This document shows, piece by piece, positions 1 through 5,615 of a stretch of 6,586 nucleotides of DNA. The stretch's first letter is position 1; each line of letters opens with the position of its first letter. The stretch covers positions 1 through 6,586 of the forward strand of contig JABHDC010000137.1 of the NCBI GenBank assembly GCA_018673255.1. Direction: 5' to 3'. The notes beneath the pieces were generated by a model that saw nothing but the letters and a program-made list of their open reading frames with translations, had not been told where the DNA came from and did no database searches. The stretch comes from Gemmatimonadota bacterium. Lineage in GTDB: Bacteria; Latescibacterota; UBA2968; UBA8231. A program made the position numbers and the translations under genes.

Positions 1-2
1 CA

Positions 3-275
3 GCTGGGGCAGACGCTGATGTCGTACTGAAAAACTCTTGAGAGCAGCTTCGCCCAGGGATCTCTCCCGACATGATCCGCAAGGGGCTGACGCTGGTTGG
101 CTCCTGGCACTACAACCTGCGTGACGCGGCGGCGATCTTGCGGATCATCGAAGAGCGGCCGGCGGTGATGGATCGCCTCATCTCGCACGCTTTTTCGATG
201 GATGACATCCAGACGGCTTTCGAACTCCAAGCCACTGGCGATTGCGCCAAAGTGCTGCTGCATCCCTGGGAGTGA
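3..275 (+). pseudogene. 3' remnant of a zinc-dependent alcohol dehydrogenase (MDR superfamily)
   Basis: The open part from 42 to 275 encodes the C-terminal end typical of medium-chain zinc alcohol dehydrogenases: 'SPDMIRKGLTLVGSWHYN', then a helix-rich stretch, 'FSMDDIQTAFELQATGD' and 'AKVLLHPWE' before the TGA. These enzymes oxidise alcohols or polyols with NAD(P) in the cytoplasm. The same frame also reads 'AGADADVVLKNS' at 3-38, which resembles the family's Rossmann segment around 'GADVV', but a TGA at 39-41 interrupts it. The roughly 30 residues that normally join these two parts, including the glycine-rich strand around 'RPGGRVAFVG', are missing. I therefore infer a gene that has lost an internal piece and gained a stop. 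The ATG at 72 lies inside the conserved domain and has no convincing ribosome binding site, so a functional 67-aa protein is unlikely. The gene's 5' part is outside the window. Confidence 0.6.
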
Positions 276-400
276 TCTCTGGGTCGCCAGATTGACGACG
301 CCAGTGACGGCGACGGTGGCCAAGCACGAGGAAGGCCATGCTCTCGCGCACCAGATCCGGCTGTTGGGCTGTCGCAAGGCACACAGAGCTCGCTTCACGA

Positions 401-531
401 CCTCCATCCGTAGCGATGGGGGTCAGGCGGCCGCCTCAGTGAGGGCGGCGATCGGAGACCGCTGCGCGGTCTCTTTGAGTTTGTCTACGGCAAACTCTGT
501 TTGCGCAACACTTCAGGCCAGAAGCCTGGCC
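401..531. other. Cluster of five consecutive stem-loops (candidate structured RNA)
   Basis: Five non-overlapping inverted repeats follow each other: 401-408 with 415-422 (8 bp including one G-T wobble, 6-nt loop); 430-437 with 441-449 (8 bp with one bulged G, 3-nt loop); 455-462 with 466-473 (GAGACCGC-TGC-GCGGTCTC, perfect 8 bp); 477-483 with 491-497 (GAGTTTG/CAAACTC, 7-nt loop); 516-521 with 526-531 (GGCCAG/CTGGCC, 4-nt loop). An 8-bp palindrome TTGCGCAA lies at 501-508. The pairing is seen directly. A role as a small RNA, a leader of the downstream gene, a terminator region or a DNA recombination site is inference. GC-rich DNA forms hairpins easily, and this lowers confidence. The sequence is palindromic, so the strand is unknown. 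Confidence 0.4.
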
Positions 532-560
532 CAGGAAACACGATGGAAAATGAAAAAAAC

Positions 561-589
561 TTTACAAATGTACGGAATCTCACTTTACC
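561..589 (+). promoter_or_regulatory. Weak candidate promoter for the EF-hand gene
   Basis: TTTACA at 561-566 resembles a -35 box, and TTTACC follows at 584-589 after a 17-base spacer, matching a -10 box at only three of six positions. It sits in the only AT-rich patch upstream of the gene. A transcript from here would carry a leader of about 120 bases. This is a weak match and could be chance. Confidence 0.2.
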
Positions 590-700
590 TCCCATTGAGT
601 GGCCATAGCTTGGACTCAGCCAAACAGTGATCAGCGGCGCGCCTGTCACGGCTCGCCGGATCTTCCGGCCGCATCTGGCCGGGTCACTCCATGCCCACAG

Positions 701-706
701 GGAGGG
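701..706 (+). promoter_or_regulatory. Ribosome binding site of the EF-hand gene
   Basis: GGAGGG lies 7 bases before the ATG at 714. It decides the start in favour of 714 over the in-frame ATG at 627, because the residues from 714 onward form a clean signal peptide and the 29 upstream codons encode arginine-rich sequence without features. Confidence 0.75.
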
Positions 707-713
707 TATCACC

Positions 714-1436
714 ATGCTGAAAAAGCTGTTGCTCACGACTTGCATCCTGGGTATCGCCTTCGCGGTGACGGCGCAGGATCCTCCCCCACCGCCCCCCGGA
801 TTGATGATTCCTCTGCCCGCGGATATGGTTCCACCCCCGCCGGATGCAGGCCCGGAGGCCTTCGACGCCTTCTTGTCCGATGTGATCGGTCTGATCGACA
901 AGGATGGCGACGGCCGGATCTCCAAGGAAGAGCTGATGGGGTGGATGGCCAGCTTCGGTCCGCCTATGGACGGCGAGGGGCCGCACATGGACGGCGAGGG
1001 CCCCCACGGACTTTCCGAAGACATGCCTGATATGGAGGGCAAGCCATCTCCGCCGCCGTGCAGTGAGGAGCTGCGCGACAGCGAGTTGGGCCCCCAGGCT
1101 GAAGACGTCGCCTGCGGCCGCAGTGAGAGTGTCGGCAACGTCATCTTCCGCACCGTCTGCAACACGGATCCCTACAACTCGAATGCGATCGTGTTGCCGG
1201 AAGGCCGGGCGGCGGACTGCTTCGGGATCGAGGCGATTCGGGGCCACAACATTGTCTTCGAGATCGTCGAGGAAGGTGGTGGTTTGGTCTGGGACATGAG
1301 CATGGGTAAGGATGCATTCCGCACGCTCGTGCTGGTCGGCGGCCCCGGTGGCACAACCTACCGGATCAACCTGATCAGCGCCGACGAACCGGATGCGTCG
1401 ATCACAGTGAAGTTCATCGACCACCCGACGTTCTAA
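714..1436 (+). CDS. Secreted EF-hand protein with unrecognised C-terminal domain
   Basis: This 240-aa protein begins with a signal peptide (K3 and K4, hydrophobic core to about residue 18, likely cleavage after A20 in 'VTA-QD'), so it is exported. A proline-rich stretch (residues 23-43, with a run of six Pro) leads into a canonical EF-hand loop at 62-73, 'DKDGDGRISKEE', with Asp at loop positions 1, 3 and 5 and Glu at 12. It should bind Ca2+. Only one EF-hand is visible, whereas most bind in pairs. A second acidic, proline-rich linker (83-115) holds two copies of 'MDGEGPH'. Residues 116-240 look like a compact beta-rich domain with four cysteines (116, 134, 149, 169), able to form two disulfides. 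It is vaguely like pre-peptidase C-terminal (PPC) domains, but I do not recognise it firmly. The gene stands alone, with a good ribosome binding site before it and an intrinsic terminator after it. Function beyond extracytoplasmic Ca2+ binding is unknown. Confidence 0.85.
   Translation: MLKKLLLTTCILGIAFAVTAQDPPPPPPGLMIPLPADMVPPPPDAGPEAFDAFLSDVIGLIDKDGDGRISKEELMGWMASFGPPMDGEGPHMDGEGPHGLSEDMPDMEGKPSPPPCSEELRDSELGPQAEDVACGRSESVGNVIFRTVCNTDPYNSNAIVLPEGRAADCFGIEAIRGHNIVFEIVEEGGGLVWDMSMGKDAFRTLVLVGGPGGTTYRINLISADEPDASITVKFIDHPTF
966..1007 (+). repeat. Two tandem 21-bp repeats inside the EF-hand gene
   Basis: Positions 966-986 and 987-1007 match at 19 of 21 bases. They keep the reading frame and encode 'MDGEGPH' twice in the linker after the EF-hand. 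This probably arose by slippage and could vary in copy number between strains. Confidence 0.8.
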
Positions 1437-1479
1437 GTACGGACCGTCTACGAACGGTCACCTTCTGAACTCGATTCAT

Positions 1480-1513
1480 GGGGCGGCTCCCGTTTAGGGG
1501 GCCGCCCCTTTTT
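1480..1513 (+). terminator. Intrinsic terminator of the EF-hand gene
   Basis: GGGGCGGC at 1480-1487 pairs with GCCGCCCC at 1501-1508. A T-G wobble and a further CCC/GGG pair extend the stem to 12 bp around a 5-base loop (GTTTA), and five T follow at 1509-1513. It lies 44 bases after the TAA. The other strand has no T-run after the stem, so it would not end the convergent minus-strand gene. A smaller inverted repeat (GACCGT 1442-1447, ACGGTC 1454-1459) precedes it. Confidence 0.9.
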
Positions 1514-1709
1514 CGATTTTCGGCGATGGGAGCTGTGGCTGATTGTTGGACGGCCGTATTCTGGTGGGTCAGCGGGCGCGGCGCCTGGCGATGGGTCCAG
1601 GTGCTTGGATTCGGGCACAGCCCCATCCTCTCAAGCCGGCGCCCAGGGCGACGGCGACTCAGGCAGCGCATGCCAAGTGCTGTCAACCGATTCATGACAT
1701 TGACGGCGA
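1514..1709. other. Convergent intergenic stretch, nothing recognised
   Basis: This lies between the terminator of the plus-strand EF-hand gene and the TGA of the minus-strand peptidase gene. Open frames cross it on both strands but have no plausible starts or protein-like composition. I find no T-tailed hairpin that would terminate the minus-strand gene. Confidence 0.5.
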
Positions 1710-4112
1710 TCAGCGCAGCAGCATGAGCTTGCGAGTCTGTGTAGCTCTCGCTGTTTGCAGACGAAGGATGTACGCCCCCGTGGCCACCAACCTGCCCGCT
1801 TGATCCCGACCATTCCATCGCGCCAGATGTCGTCCGGCCATGTATCTGCCACGCGCGATCGTCCGAATCCGCTGACCGGCGCTGTTGTAAACCGTGAGTT
1901 CGACGATGCCACCCTCGTCAAGATCGAAGCGAATCAGCGTTTCTGCATTAAATGGATTCGGATAGCCTGGAAATAGCTGCGAATGAGCGGGGACCTCGAC
2001 GACCTCAGCCGTCAGCACGGCCGTCGGTGCGGCCGCTGGACGAGCTGCTACAAGCTGGATGTCATCCAGATAGAACCGACCATGGAGATTGCCGAGAAAA
2101 CGAATGCTCTCGATCGACCCCTCGAACGCTCCGAAATGGGCAATCGGAATCGCCACCGACTGCCACTCCTGGCGAGAGAGATCGACCACGGGGTCCTCGC
2201 CTGTCAATAACACGGCGGTACGGCTGTCATCATTTACCGAGACGGATATGAACGGTTCTGAATCGCTTGATGTTCCCGGATGGAAAGCAAAGCGTAACCA
2301 CTCAAAACCGGTGGGCACGATGGGATCGGGAGCGCTGAGTCGCACGGTGAAGAAGTTAGCCTCCACGGCCAGAGCAGCACTGCCACTGAATACAGGACCT
2401 CGATCATCAACATACAGATCGGCCTTGCTCACGAAACTGGGTTCCCAGACAAACTCGTCCGCAAAGATCACCTGATTTGCTGTGGGGAGGGCGACCAGCA
2501 AGTGCTCAAGGATGAAGAATTCGGGACCCGTCGGCGTATCCTGCACAATGGATACCTCCACGGTGTGCGATCCATTTCCTTCGGGTAACTGAACTCGTGC
2601 ATGCAGTCGATACACATCGTCGCCCTGAGGGTCCAATTGGACCTCTCCAGCGCCAAGACTGGCCAGGTCGGCCACAAGCTGTGGATGCGAGCCATCAGCA
2701 GCCAGTTCGAGGATCCGCACCGTCGCCTCCAGGGTCACAGTCGTTCCGGCAATGGCCGAATCGATTGGCGTCACCTCCCAGGAGGCCCTGACGGGACTGG
2801 GCCGCGCCGCGACAAGCGAAATGTCATCCAGATGGACCGATCCATTCACGGTGCCCTGGAAGTGAATGGACTCGAGGGGACGTTCGAGCCAGGTGAACGC
2901 ACTCATCGGAACGTCGACAACCTGCCATTCCCGCCGCGTCAGGTCGATCTGCGGCTCGTCGTCCTCCATGAGGTGGACGATCGTGCGTGTGTCGCCGTTG
3001 ATATAAACAGACAGAACACTCGACTCTTCGGCGTCACCGGGGTGAAAGGCGAAACGGAGGAAATCGTAACCGTGGGCTTCGACAGGTGTTTCCGTTCTCA
3101 GCGAAACACCGAAGCTGCGGGCCTCGATCCGCACAGAGGACTGGCCGGAGAATACGCGGTCCGTAGCGGCTGAATCGCTGGAAGAAGCGAAGACCGCTCC
3201 CATGATGTACCATCCGGATAGGCCGCCATCATCGTAGAGGGACAGCCCCTCGTGAGGCAACACAGCCACAGGCCAGGCTCTCTCAGTGGTCTTCCCCGCG
3301 GTCTCACCACGCAGCACCAGTTGCCGAATCCCGTGCTGTGGGCCCGTGATCACGAAGTCACTCTCGCCTCGATACGAGCCGTCGTTCGCCCGCCGTAGTT
3401 CCAGGGCAGTAGGTCCTCCCAGTGCACCCAGATCGGCCGTCAGCCGCGGAGCATCATGCCCTGGGTGCTGCAGATGCACACTCAACCCGCGCCTGAAACG
3501 CTGTCCGACGACAACCGAGTCCGGCAACGACGACTGAGTGACTGAGAACACCGGTGGCTCAATGGATTCCGGTACATGGTATCTGATCTGCTCGCCCATG
3601 ATACCCTCCATGCGCGACGCCGGAATACGCACATATCGTCCATCCCGGTTGCTGTAGTGCGTCGTGAAATCCCCCCAGGGATCATGTACGTAGTAGTAGT
3701 CACCGTCGTAACCGAGCACGACGTTCAGATGCCCCGAGTCGGTGAAAGGGCCGTGGATGGTGACTGGCCTGCCTTCGGCCACGAGGCGCTGAATATCGGA
3801 CGCGCGCCCCTCCAGCGACCCGTGCGCCCGCAGTGGCAGCCCATGTTCCTCGGCGAGGGTGTCGAATGCCAGGTTCCAGTTTGCGACCGTTCCCCAACGT
3901 CGGGTGATCATATCTGGGGTAATCGTATCGGCACCGTAGTAGTTCAGGACGATGGCCAACGTCGTATTCTGACACGTGCCGCTTGGATTCAGCTTGTTGG
4001 CGCGCTGAGAGAGATAGGGAACGTCGCGAATGTAAGGGGTCAGGCCGGCTGCAACATCGTGGATGGGTTGCAGTAGCAGACAAAGCAACGCGAGATGGGC
4101 AGCACGGCGCAT
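1710..4112 (-). CDS. Secreted C39-like peptidase with Ig/CBM-like modules and FlgD/T9SS-type tail
   Basis: This 800-aa protein has a signal peptide (residues 1-22, cleavage after 'DVAA'). Residues about 27-180 form a peptidase C39-like (Peptidase_C39_2 type) papain fold: 'DVPYLSQ', catalytic Cys47 in 'GTCQNTTLAIVLNYYG', His128 in 'GHLNVVLGY' and Asp144 in 'HDPWGD'. All three expected catalytic residues are present. Residues about 188-285 and 441-540 are Ig-like regions, both containing 'ADL(A/G)xLG'. Residues about 290-437 and 548-691 are duplicated beta-sandwich modules resembling carbohydrate-binding domains; each contains 'LRFAFHPG', 'DL(T/S)R(R/Q)EWQ' and 'LDDI(S/Q)LVAARP'. Residues about 713-800 are a FlgD-like Ig domain or type IX sorting-like tail ('FPGYPNPFN', 'ARWNGRDQAGRLVATGAY', 'RKLMLLR'). 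It probably acts on peptides at the cell surface or outside the cell. The substrate cannot be inferred. The start has a GAGGA ribosome site 6 bases upstream. An insertion sequence now begins 71 bases upstream of the start and may alter its expression. Confidence 0.9.
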   Translation of the reverse strand: MRRAAHLALLCLLLQPIHDVAAGLTPYIRDVPYLSQRANKLNPSGTCQNTTLAIVLNYYGADTITPDMITRRWGTVANWNLAFDTLAEEHGLPLRAHGSLEGRASDIQRLVAEGRPVTIHGPFTDSGHLNVVLGYDGDYYYVHDPWGDFTTHYSNRDGRYVRIPASRMEGIMGEQIRYHVPESIEPPVFSVTQSSLPDSVVVGQRFRRGLSVHLQHPGHDAPRLTADLGALGGPTALELRRANDGSYRGESDFVITGPQHGIRQLVLRGETAGKTTERAWPVAVLPHEGLSLYDDGGLSGWYIMGAVFASSSDSAATDRVFSGQSSVRIEARSFGVSLRTETPVEAHGYDFLRFAFHPGDAEESSVLSVYINGDTRTIVHLMEDDEPQIDLTRREWQVVDVPMSAFTWLERPLESIHFQGTVNGSVHLDDISLVAARPSPVRASWEVTPIDSAIAGTTVTLEATVRILELAADGSHPQLVADLASLGAGEVQLDPQGDDVYRLHARVQLPEGNGSHTVEVSIVQDTPTGPEFFILEHLLVALPTANQVIFADEFVWEPSFVSKADLYVDDRGPVFSGSAALAVEANFFTVRLSAPDPIVPTGFEWLRFAFHPGTSSDSEPFISVSVNDDSRTAVLLTGEDPVVDLSRQEWQSVAIPIAHFGAFEGSIESIRFLGNLHGRFYLDDIQLVAARPAAAPTAVLTAEVVEVPAHSQLFPGYPNPFNAETLIRFDLDEGGIVELTVYNSAGQRIRTIARGRYMAGRHLARWNGRDQAGRLVATGAYILRLQTARATQTRKLMLLR
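2040..2471 (-). repeat. Second copy of duplicated beta-sandwich module
   Basis: This encodes residues 548-691 of the 800-aa protein. It is the diverged partner of the module at 2802-3245, with shared blocks 'WLRFAFHPG' and 'LDDIQLVAARP'. The nucleotide block ATGTCATCCAGAT, as read on the plus strand, occurs at 2059-2071 and again at 2821-2833. This suggests an internal gene duplication. Confidence 0.75.
2802..3245 (-). repeat. First copy of duplicated beta-sandwich module
   Basis: This encodes residues 290-437, with 'FLRFAFHPG', 'VYINGDTRT', 'DLTRREWQ' and 'LDDISLVAARP'. Together with the Ig-like segment before it, it forms one of two consecutive Ig + sandwich pairs in the protein. Confidence 0.75.
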
Positions 4113-4118
4113 GCAGAG

Positions 4119-4123
4119 TCCTC
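4119..4123 (-). promoter_or_regulatory. Ribosome binding site of the C39-like peptidase gene
   Basis: Read on the minus strand this is GAGGA, 6 bases before the ATG at 4112-4110. It supports that start, which is also where the signal peptide begins. Confidence 0.6.
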
Positions 4124-4174
4124 AGCAGTCAATGTGGGCTTGATTCGATCACAGGAATGTAACCGTTTCGCCCT

Positions 4175-4182
4175 GCTCTATA
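4175..4182. repeat. Left target-site duplication of the insertion sequence
   Basis: GCTCTATA directly abuts the left end of the element and is repeated exactly at 5608-5615. Eight bases is a usual duplication length for IS256-family elements. Confidence 0.93.
4177..4182 (-). promoter_or_regulatory. Possible -10 box of the peptidase gene at the IS junction
   Basis: On the minus strand the target duplication reads TATAGA, close to a -10 consensus and about 65 bases before the start codon. The sequence that would hold the -35 box is now the left end of the IS; the best hexamer at 17 bases' spacing is only TCAACT. Either the native promoter was cut and replaced, or this is chance. Confidence 0.22.
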
Positions 4183-4219
4183 GGTGTAGTCCCGATCTTA
4201 GTTGAAACAGCACAGGCTC
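4183..4219 (+). repeat. Left terminal inverted repeat (IRL) of the IS
   Basis: The first 26 bases match the right end at 20 positions. After one extra A at 4209, GCACAG and CTC also match, giving about 29 matches over 36 aligned positions. These ends are where the transposase should bind and cut. Confidence 0.9.
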
Positions 4220-4224
4220 CAATC

Positions 4225-4275
4225 GTTGCATATTGATACGAGGAATTTCCGACGAAAGAAGTCTCGTATCGCAAC
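4225..4275 (+). promoter_or_regulatory. Long foldback just before the transposase ribosome site
   Basis: GATACGAG (4235-4242) pairs perfectly with CTCGTATC (4263-4270) across 20 bases. GTTGC (4225-4229) also pairs with GCAAC (4271-4275) if ATATT at 4230-4234 bulges, giving a 13-bp stem. It ends immediately before AAAAGGAG at 4276. By analogy with other insertion sequences, such a structure could block translation of transcripts that enter from outside. This role is inferred. Confidence 0.55.
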
Positions 4276-4283
4276 AAAAGGAG
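4276..4283 (+). promoter_or_regulatory. Ribosome binding site of the transposase
   Basis: AAAAGGAG lies 6 bases before the ATG at 4290. It makes 4290 the start rather than the in-frame ATG at 4233, which lies inside the foldback and has no ribosome site. Confidence 0.85.
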
Positions 4284-4289
4284 CCTGCC

Positions 4290-5560
4290 ATGGGCAAGCT
4301 ATCAGCAGGTAAGAAGGCCGTCAAACGTACAGTGGAAGTTGGCCATGTGACATCCGAGGCAGTCTCCGGGGTGGAGGATCTGGATGGTCGGATCGAGATG
4401 ATCCAGCTGCTGATTCCGCTGGGATTGCAGGCCGTCGCCGAAGAGCTGGAACAGGCGGTGGTTGAGTTGGCCGGACCGCGGTATCAGCGCAAGGCAGCGG
4501 ATCAGCCACATCGGCGTTGGGGGCTCAGCGTGGGTCGGTGTATCTGGGCGATCAGAAGCTGCCTGTCGAGGTGCCACGGGTGCGCAATGTGAACAACGAC
4601 ACGGAGACGCCGCTGTCGGTCTATGAGGCGTTGCAGACACCACGGAACATGGATGAGGGACTGCTCCGACGGCTGTTGAAAGGCCTTGCCACGCGCAATT
4701 ACGAGGCCTGTGCAGAGACGGTGCCAGAGACCTTTGGTCTGTCCTCATCGACGGTGTCGCGCCGGTACGTGAAAGCGACCGCCCGGAAGCTGGCCCAATT
4801 CCAGGAGCGCTCACTGGCATCGCACGATGTGGTGGCCCTCTTCCTCGACGGCAAGAGCTTTGCTGACGAACAGATCATCATCGCCCTGGGGGTGACGCTC
4901 GACGGTCAGAAGATCCCCTTGGGTTTCGTGCAGGCGGCGACCGAGAACGAGCGGGTGTGCCGGGCTTTCCTGGCGGAGTTGGTCGACCGGGGCCTGCAAT
5001 ACGATGCCGGGTTGCTGGTCGTCATCGATGGCGCCAAGGGGCTGTACAACGCCGTGACGTCGGTGTTTTCAGGGCATGCCTGCGTGCAACGCTGCCAGTA
5101 TCACAAGCGCAAGAACGTCGAGTCCTACCTGCCCAAGGGTGAGCAGTCCCGCATGCGCCGGAAGATGGAGGCCGCCTACGCCCAACCGACCTACGAGGCG
5201 GCCAAGAAAGCGCTGATGGCACTCAAGCCCGAACTGAAACTGATGAACCAGTCCGCCCTCAGTAGCCTCGAGGAAGGCATGGAAGAGACGCTGACCCTGC
5301 ATCGATTGGATCTGATGTCGACGCTCAGCACGTCCTTCCGGACCACCAACTGCATCGAGAACGTCAACAGCCTCTTACAGCAACTGACCCACAACGTGCG
5401 ACGCTGGACAAACTCCTCGCAACGGCACCGCTGGGTCGCTACGGCGTTGCTCGACATCGAGCCACGCCTGCGCAGAATCAAGGGCTACCGCCACCTGCCG
5501 ATGCTTCGGCAAGCAATCCAGGTCGAACTCGGCATCAAGCAGCTCGCGAAGGCGGGCTGA
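4290..5560 (+). CDS. IS256-family transposase, split by a -1 frame change
   Basis: The first frame, from ATG 4290, gives 78 family-like residues to 'PHRRWG'; left alone it reads on to a TGA at 4590-4592. The remaining 345 residues are in the -1 frame from 4523 to the TGA at 5558-5560. Joined at the G-run they make a 423-aa protein, close to the family's usual length of about 400. Numbered on the joined protein, the DDE residues are Asp187 ('FLDGKSF'), Asp247 ('VIDGAKGL') and Glu357 ('TTNCIENVNS'), with the family's C-x2-H pair at Cys269/His272 ('CQYH'). A helix-turn-helix-like segment lies near 145-161 ('FGLSSSTVSRRYV'). The catalytic part is intact. It is uncertain whether a full protein is made by frameshifting, or whether one G was lost and the element depends on related copies elsewhere. 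Confidence 0.9.
4518..4523 (+). other. -1 frame change at a run of five G in the transposase
   Basis: The upstream frame reads CGT-TGG-GGG-CTC and the downstream frame needs GGG-GCT-CAG. A glycine tRNA on GGG (4521-4523) could slip back one base and still pair fully with GGG (4520-4522). Adding one G to the run would also restore a single frame. There is no classic X-XXY-YYZ heptamer and no obvious stimulatory structure. Confidence 0.75.
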
Positions 5561-5571
5561 CACTCTCACCC

Positions 5572-5607
5572 GAGTCTGTGCGTTTCAACTAGAAATGGGA
5601 CTTGACC
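5572..5607 (-). repeat. Right terminal inverted repeat (IRR) of the IS
   Basis: On the minus strand it begins GGTCAAGTCCC and contains TAGTTGAAAC and GCACAG, matching the left end as described there. It starts 11 bases after the transposase stop. Confidence 0.9.
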
Positions 5608-5615
5608 GCTCTATA
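5608..5615. repeat. Right target-site duplication of the insertion sequence
   Basis: This is an exact copy of GCTCTATA next to the right inverted repeat. On the minus strand it contains TATAG, whose TAG (5613-5611) is the last stop of the neighbouring interrupted frame. Confidence 0.93.

Larger units (their letters stand above)
276..713. other. Intergenic stretch with stem-loops and an AT-rich patch
   Basis: No reading frame here looks like a protein: the open frames are arginine- and serine-rich shadows with poor starts. The stretch holds five adjacent stem-loops at 401-531, an AT-rich patch at 541-590 that stands out from the GC-rich surroundings, and a 6-bp hairpin (CCGGCC, loop, GGCCGG) at 665-682, about 18 bases before the ribosome binding site of the EF-hand gene. 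It could be a long leader, an independent RNA or leftovers of a lost gene. Confidence 0.5.
4183..5607 (+). mobile_element. Complete IS256-family insertion sequence, 1425 bp
   Basis: Both ends begin with GGT followed by AGTCCC and TAGTTGAAAC in inverted orientation, and a perfect 8-bp direct repeat (GCTCTATA) flanks the element. Inside is one transposase gene of the IS256/mutator (Transposase_mut) type, which moves the element by a DDE mechanism through a circular copy-out intermediate in studied members. Length, inverted repeats and duplication length all fit the family. Intact duplications suggest a fairly recent insertion. The element lies between a minus-strand pseudogene and the minus-strand peptidase gene, with its transposase facing the other way. 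I cannot assign it to a named IS. Confidence 0.93.

Noticed and set aside
430..531. Integron attC sites in the hairpin cluster
   Set aside because: The hairpins lack the paired RYYYAAC/GTTRRRY ends expected of attC, and there is no integrase or cassette arrangement in the window.
202..630. 142-aa plus-strand open frame between the dehydrogenase remnant and the EF-hand gene
   Set aside because: It overlaps the dehydrogenase remnant in another frame, runs through the stem-loop cluster, and has no ribosome site or protein-like pattern.
627..713. Upstream ATG extending the EF-hand protein by 29 residues
   Set aside because: It has no ribosome site, its residues are arginine-rich, and it would bury the clean signal peptide that starts at 714.
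485..1424. Long minus-strand open frames across the EF-hand gene
   Set aside because: They are antisense shadows: low-complexity Ser/Gly/Pro or His/Arg-rich translations, while the plus strand has a signal peptide, an EF-hand and a terminator.
1414..1818. 134-aa minus-strand frame in the convergent region
   Set aside because: It overlaps the terminator and the end of the peptidase gene in another frame; its composition is Arg/Ser/Pro-rich.
2601..3173. 190-aa plus-strand open frame
   Set aside because: It is antisense to the well-supported peptidase gene and has no recognisable domain.
4233..4289. Earlier ATG for the transposase
   Set aside because: It lies within the foldback and lacks a ribosome site, whereas ATG 4290 has AAAAGGAG 6 bases upstream.
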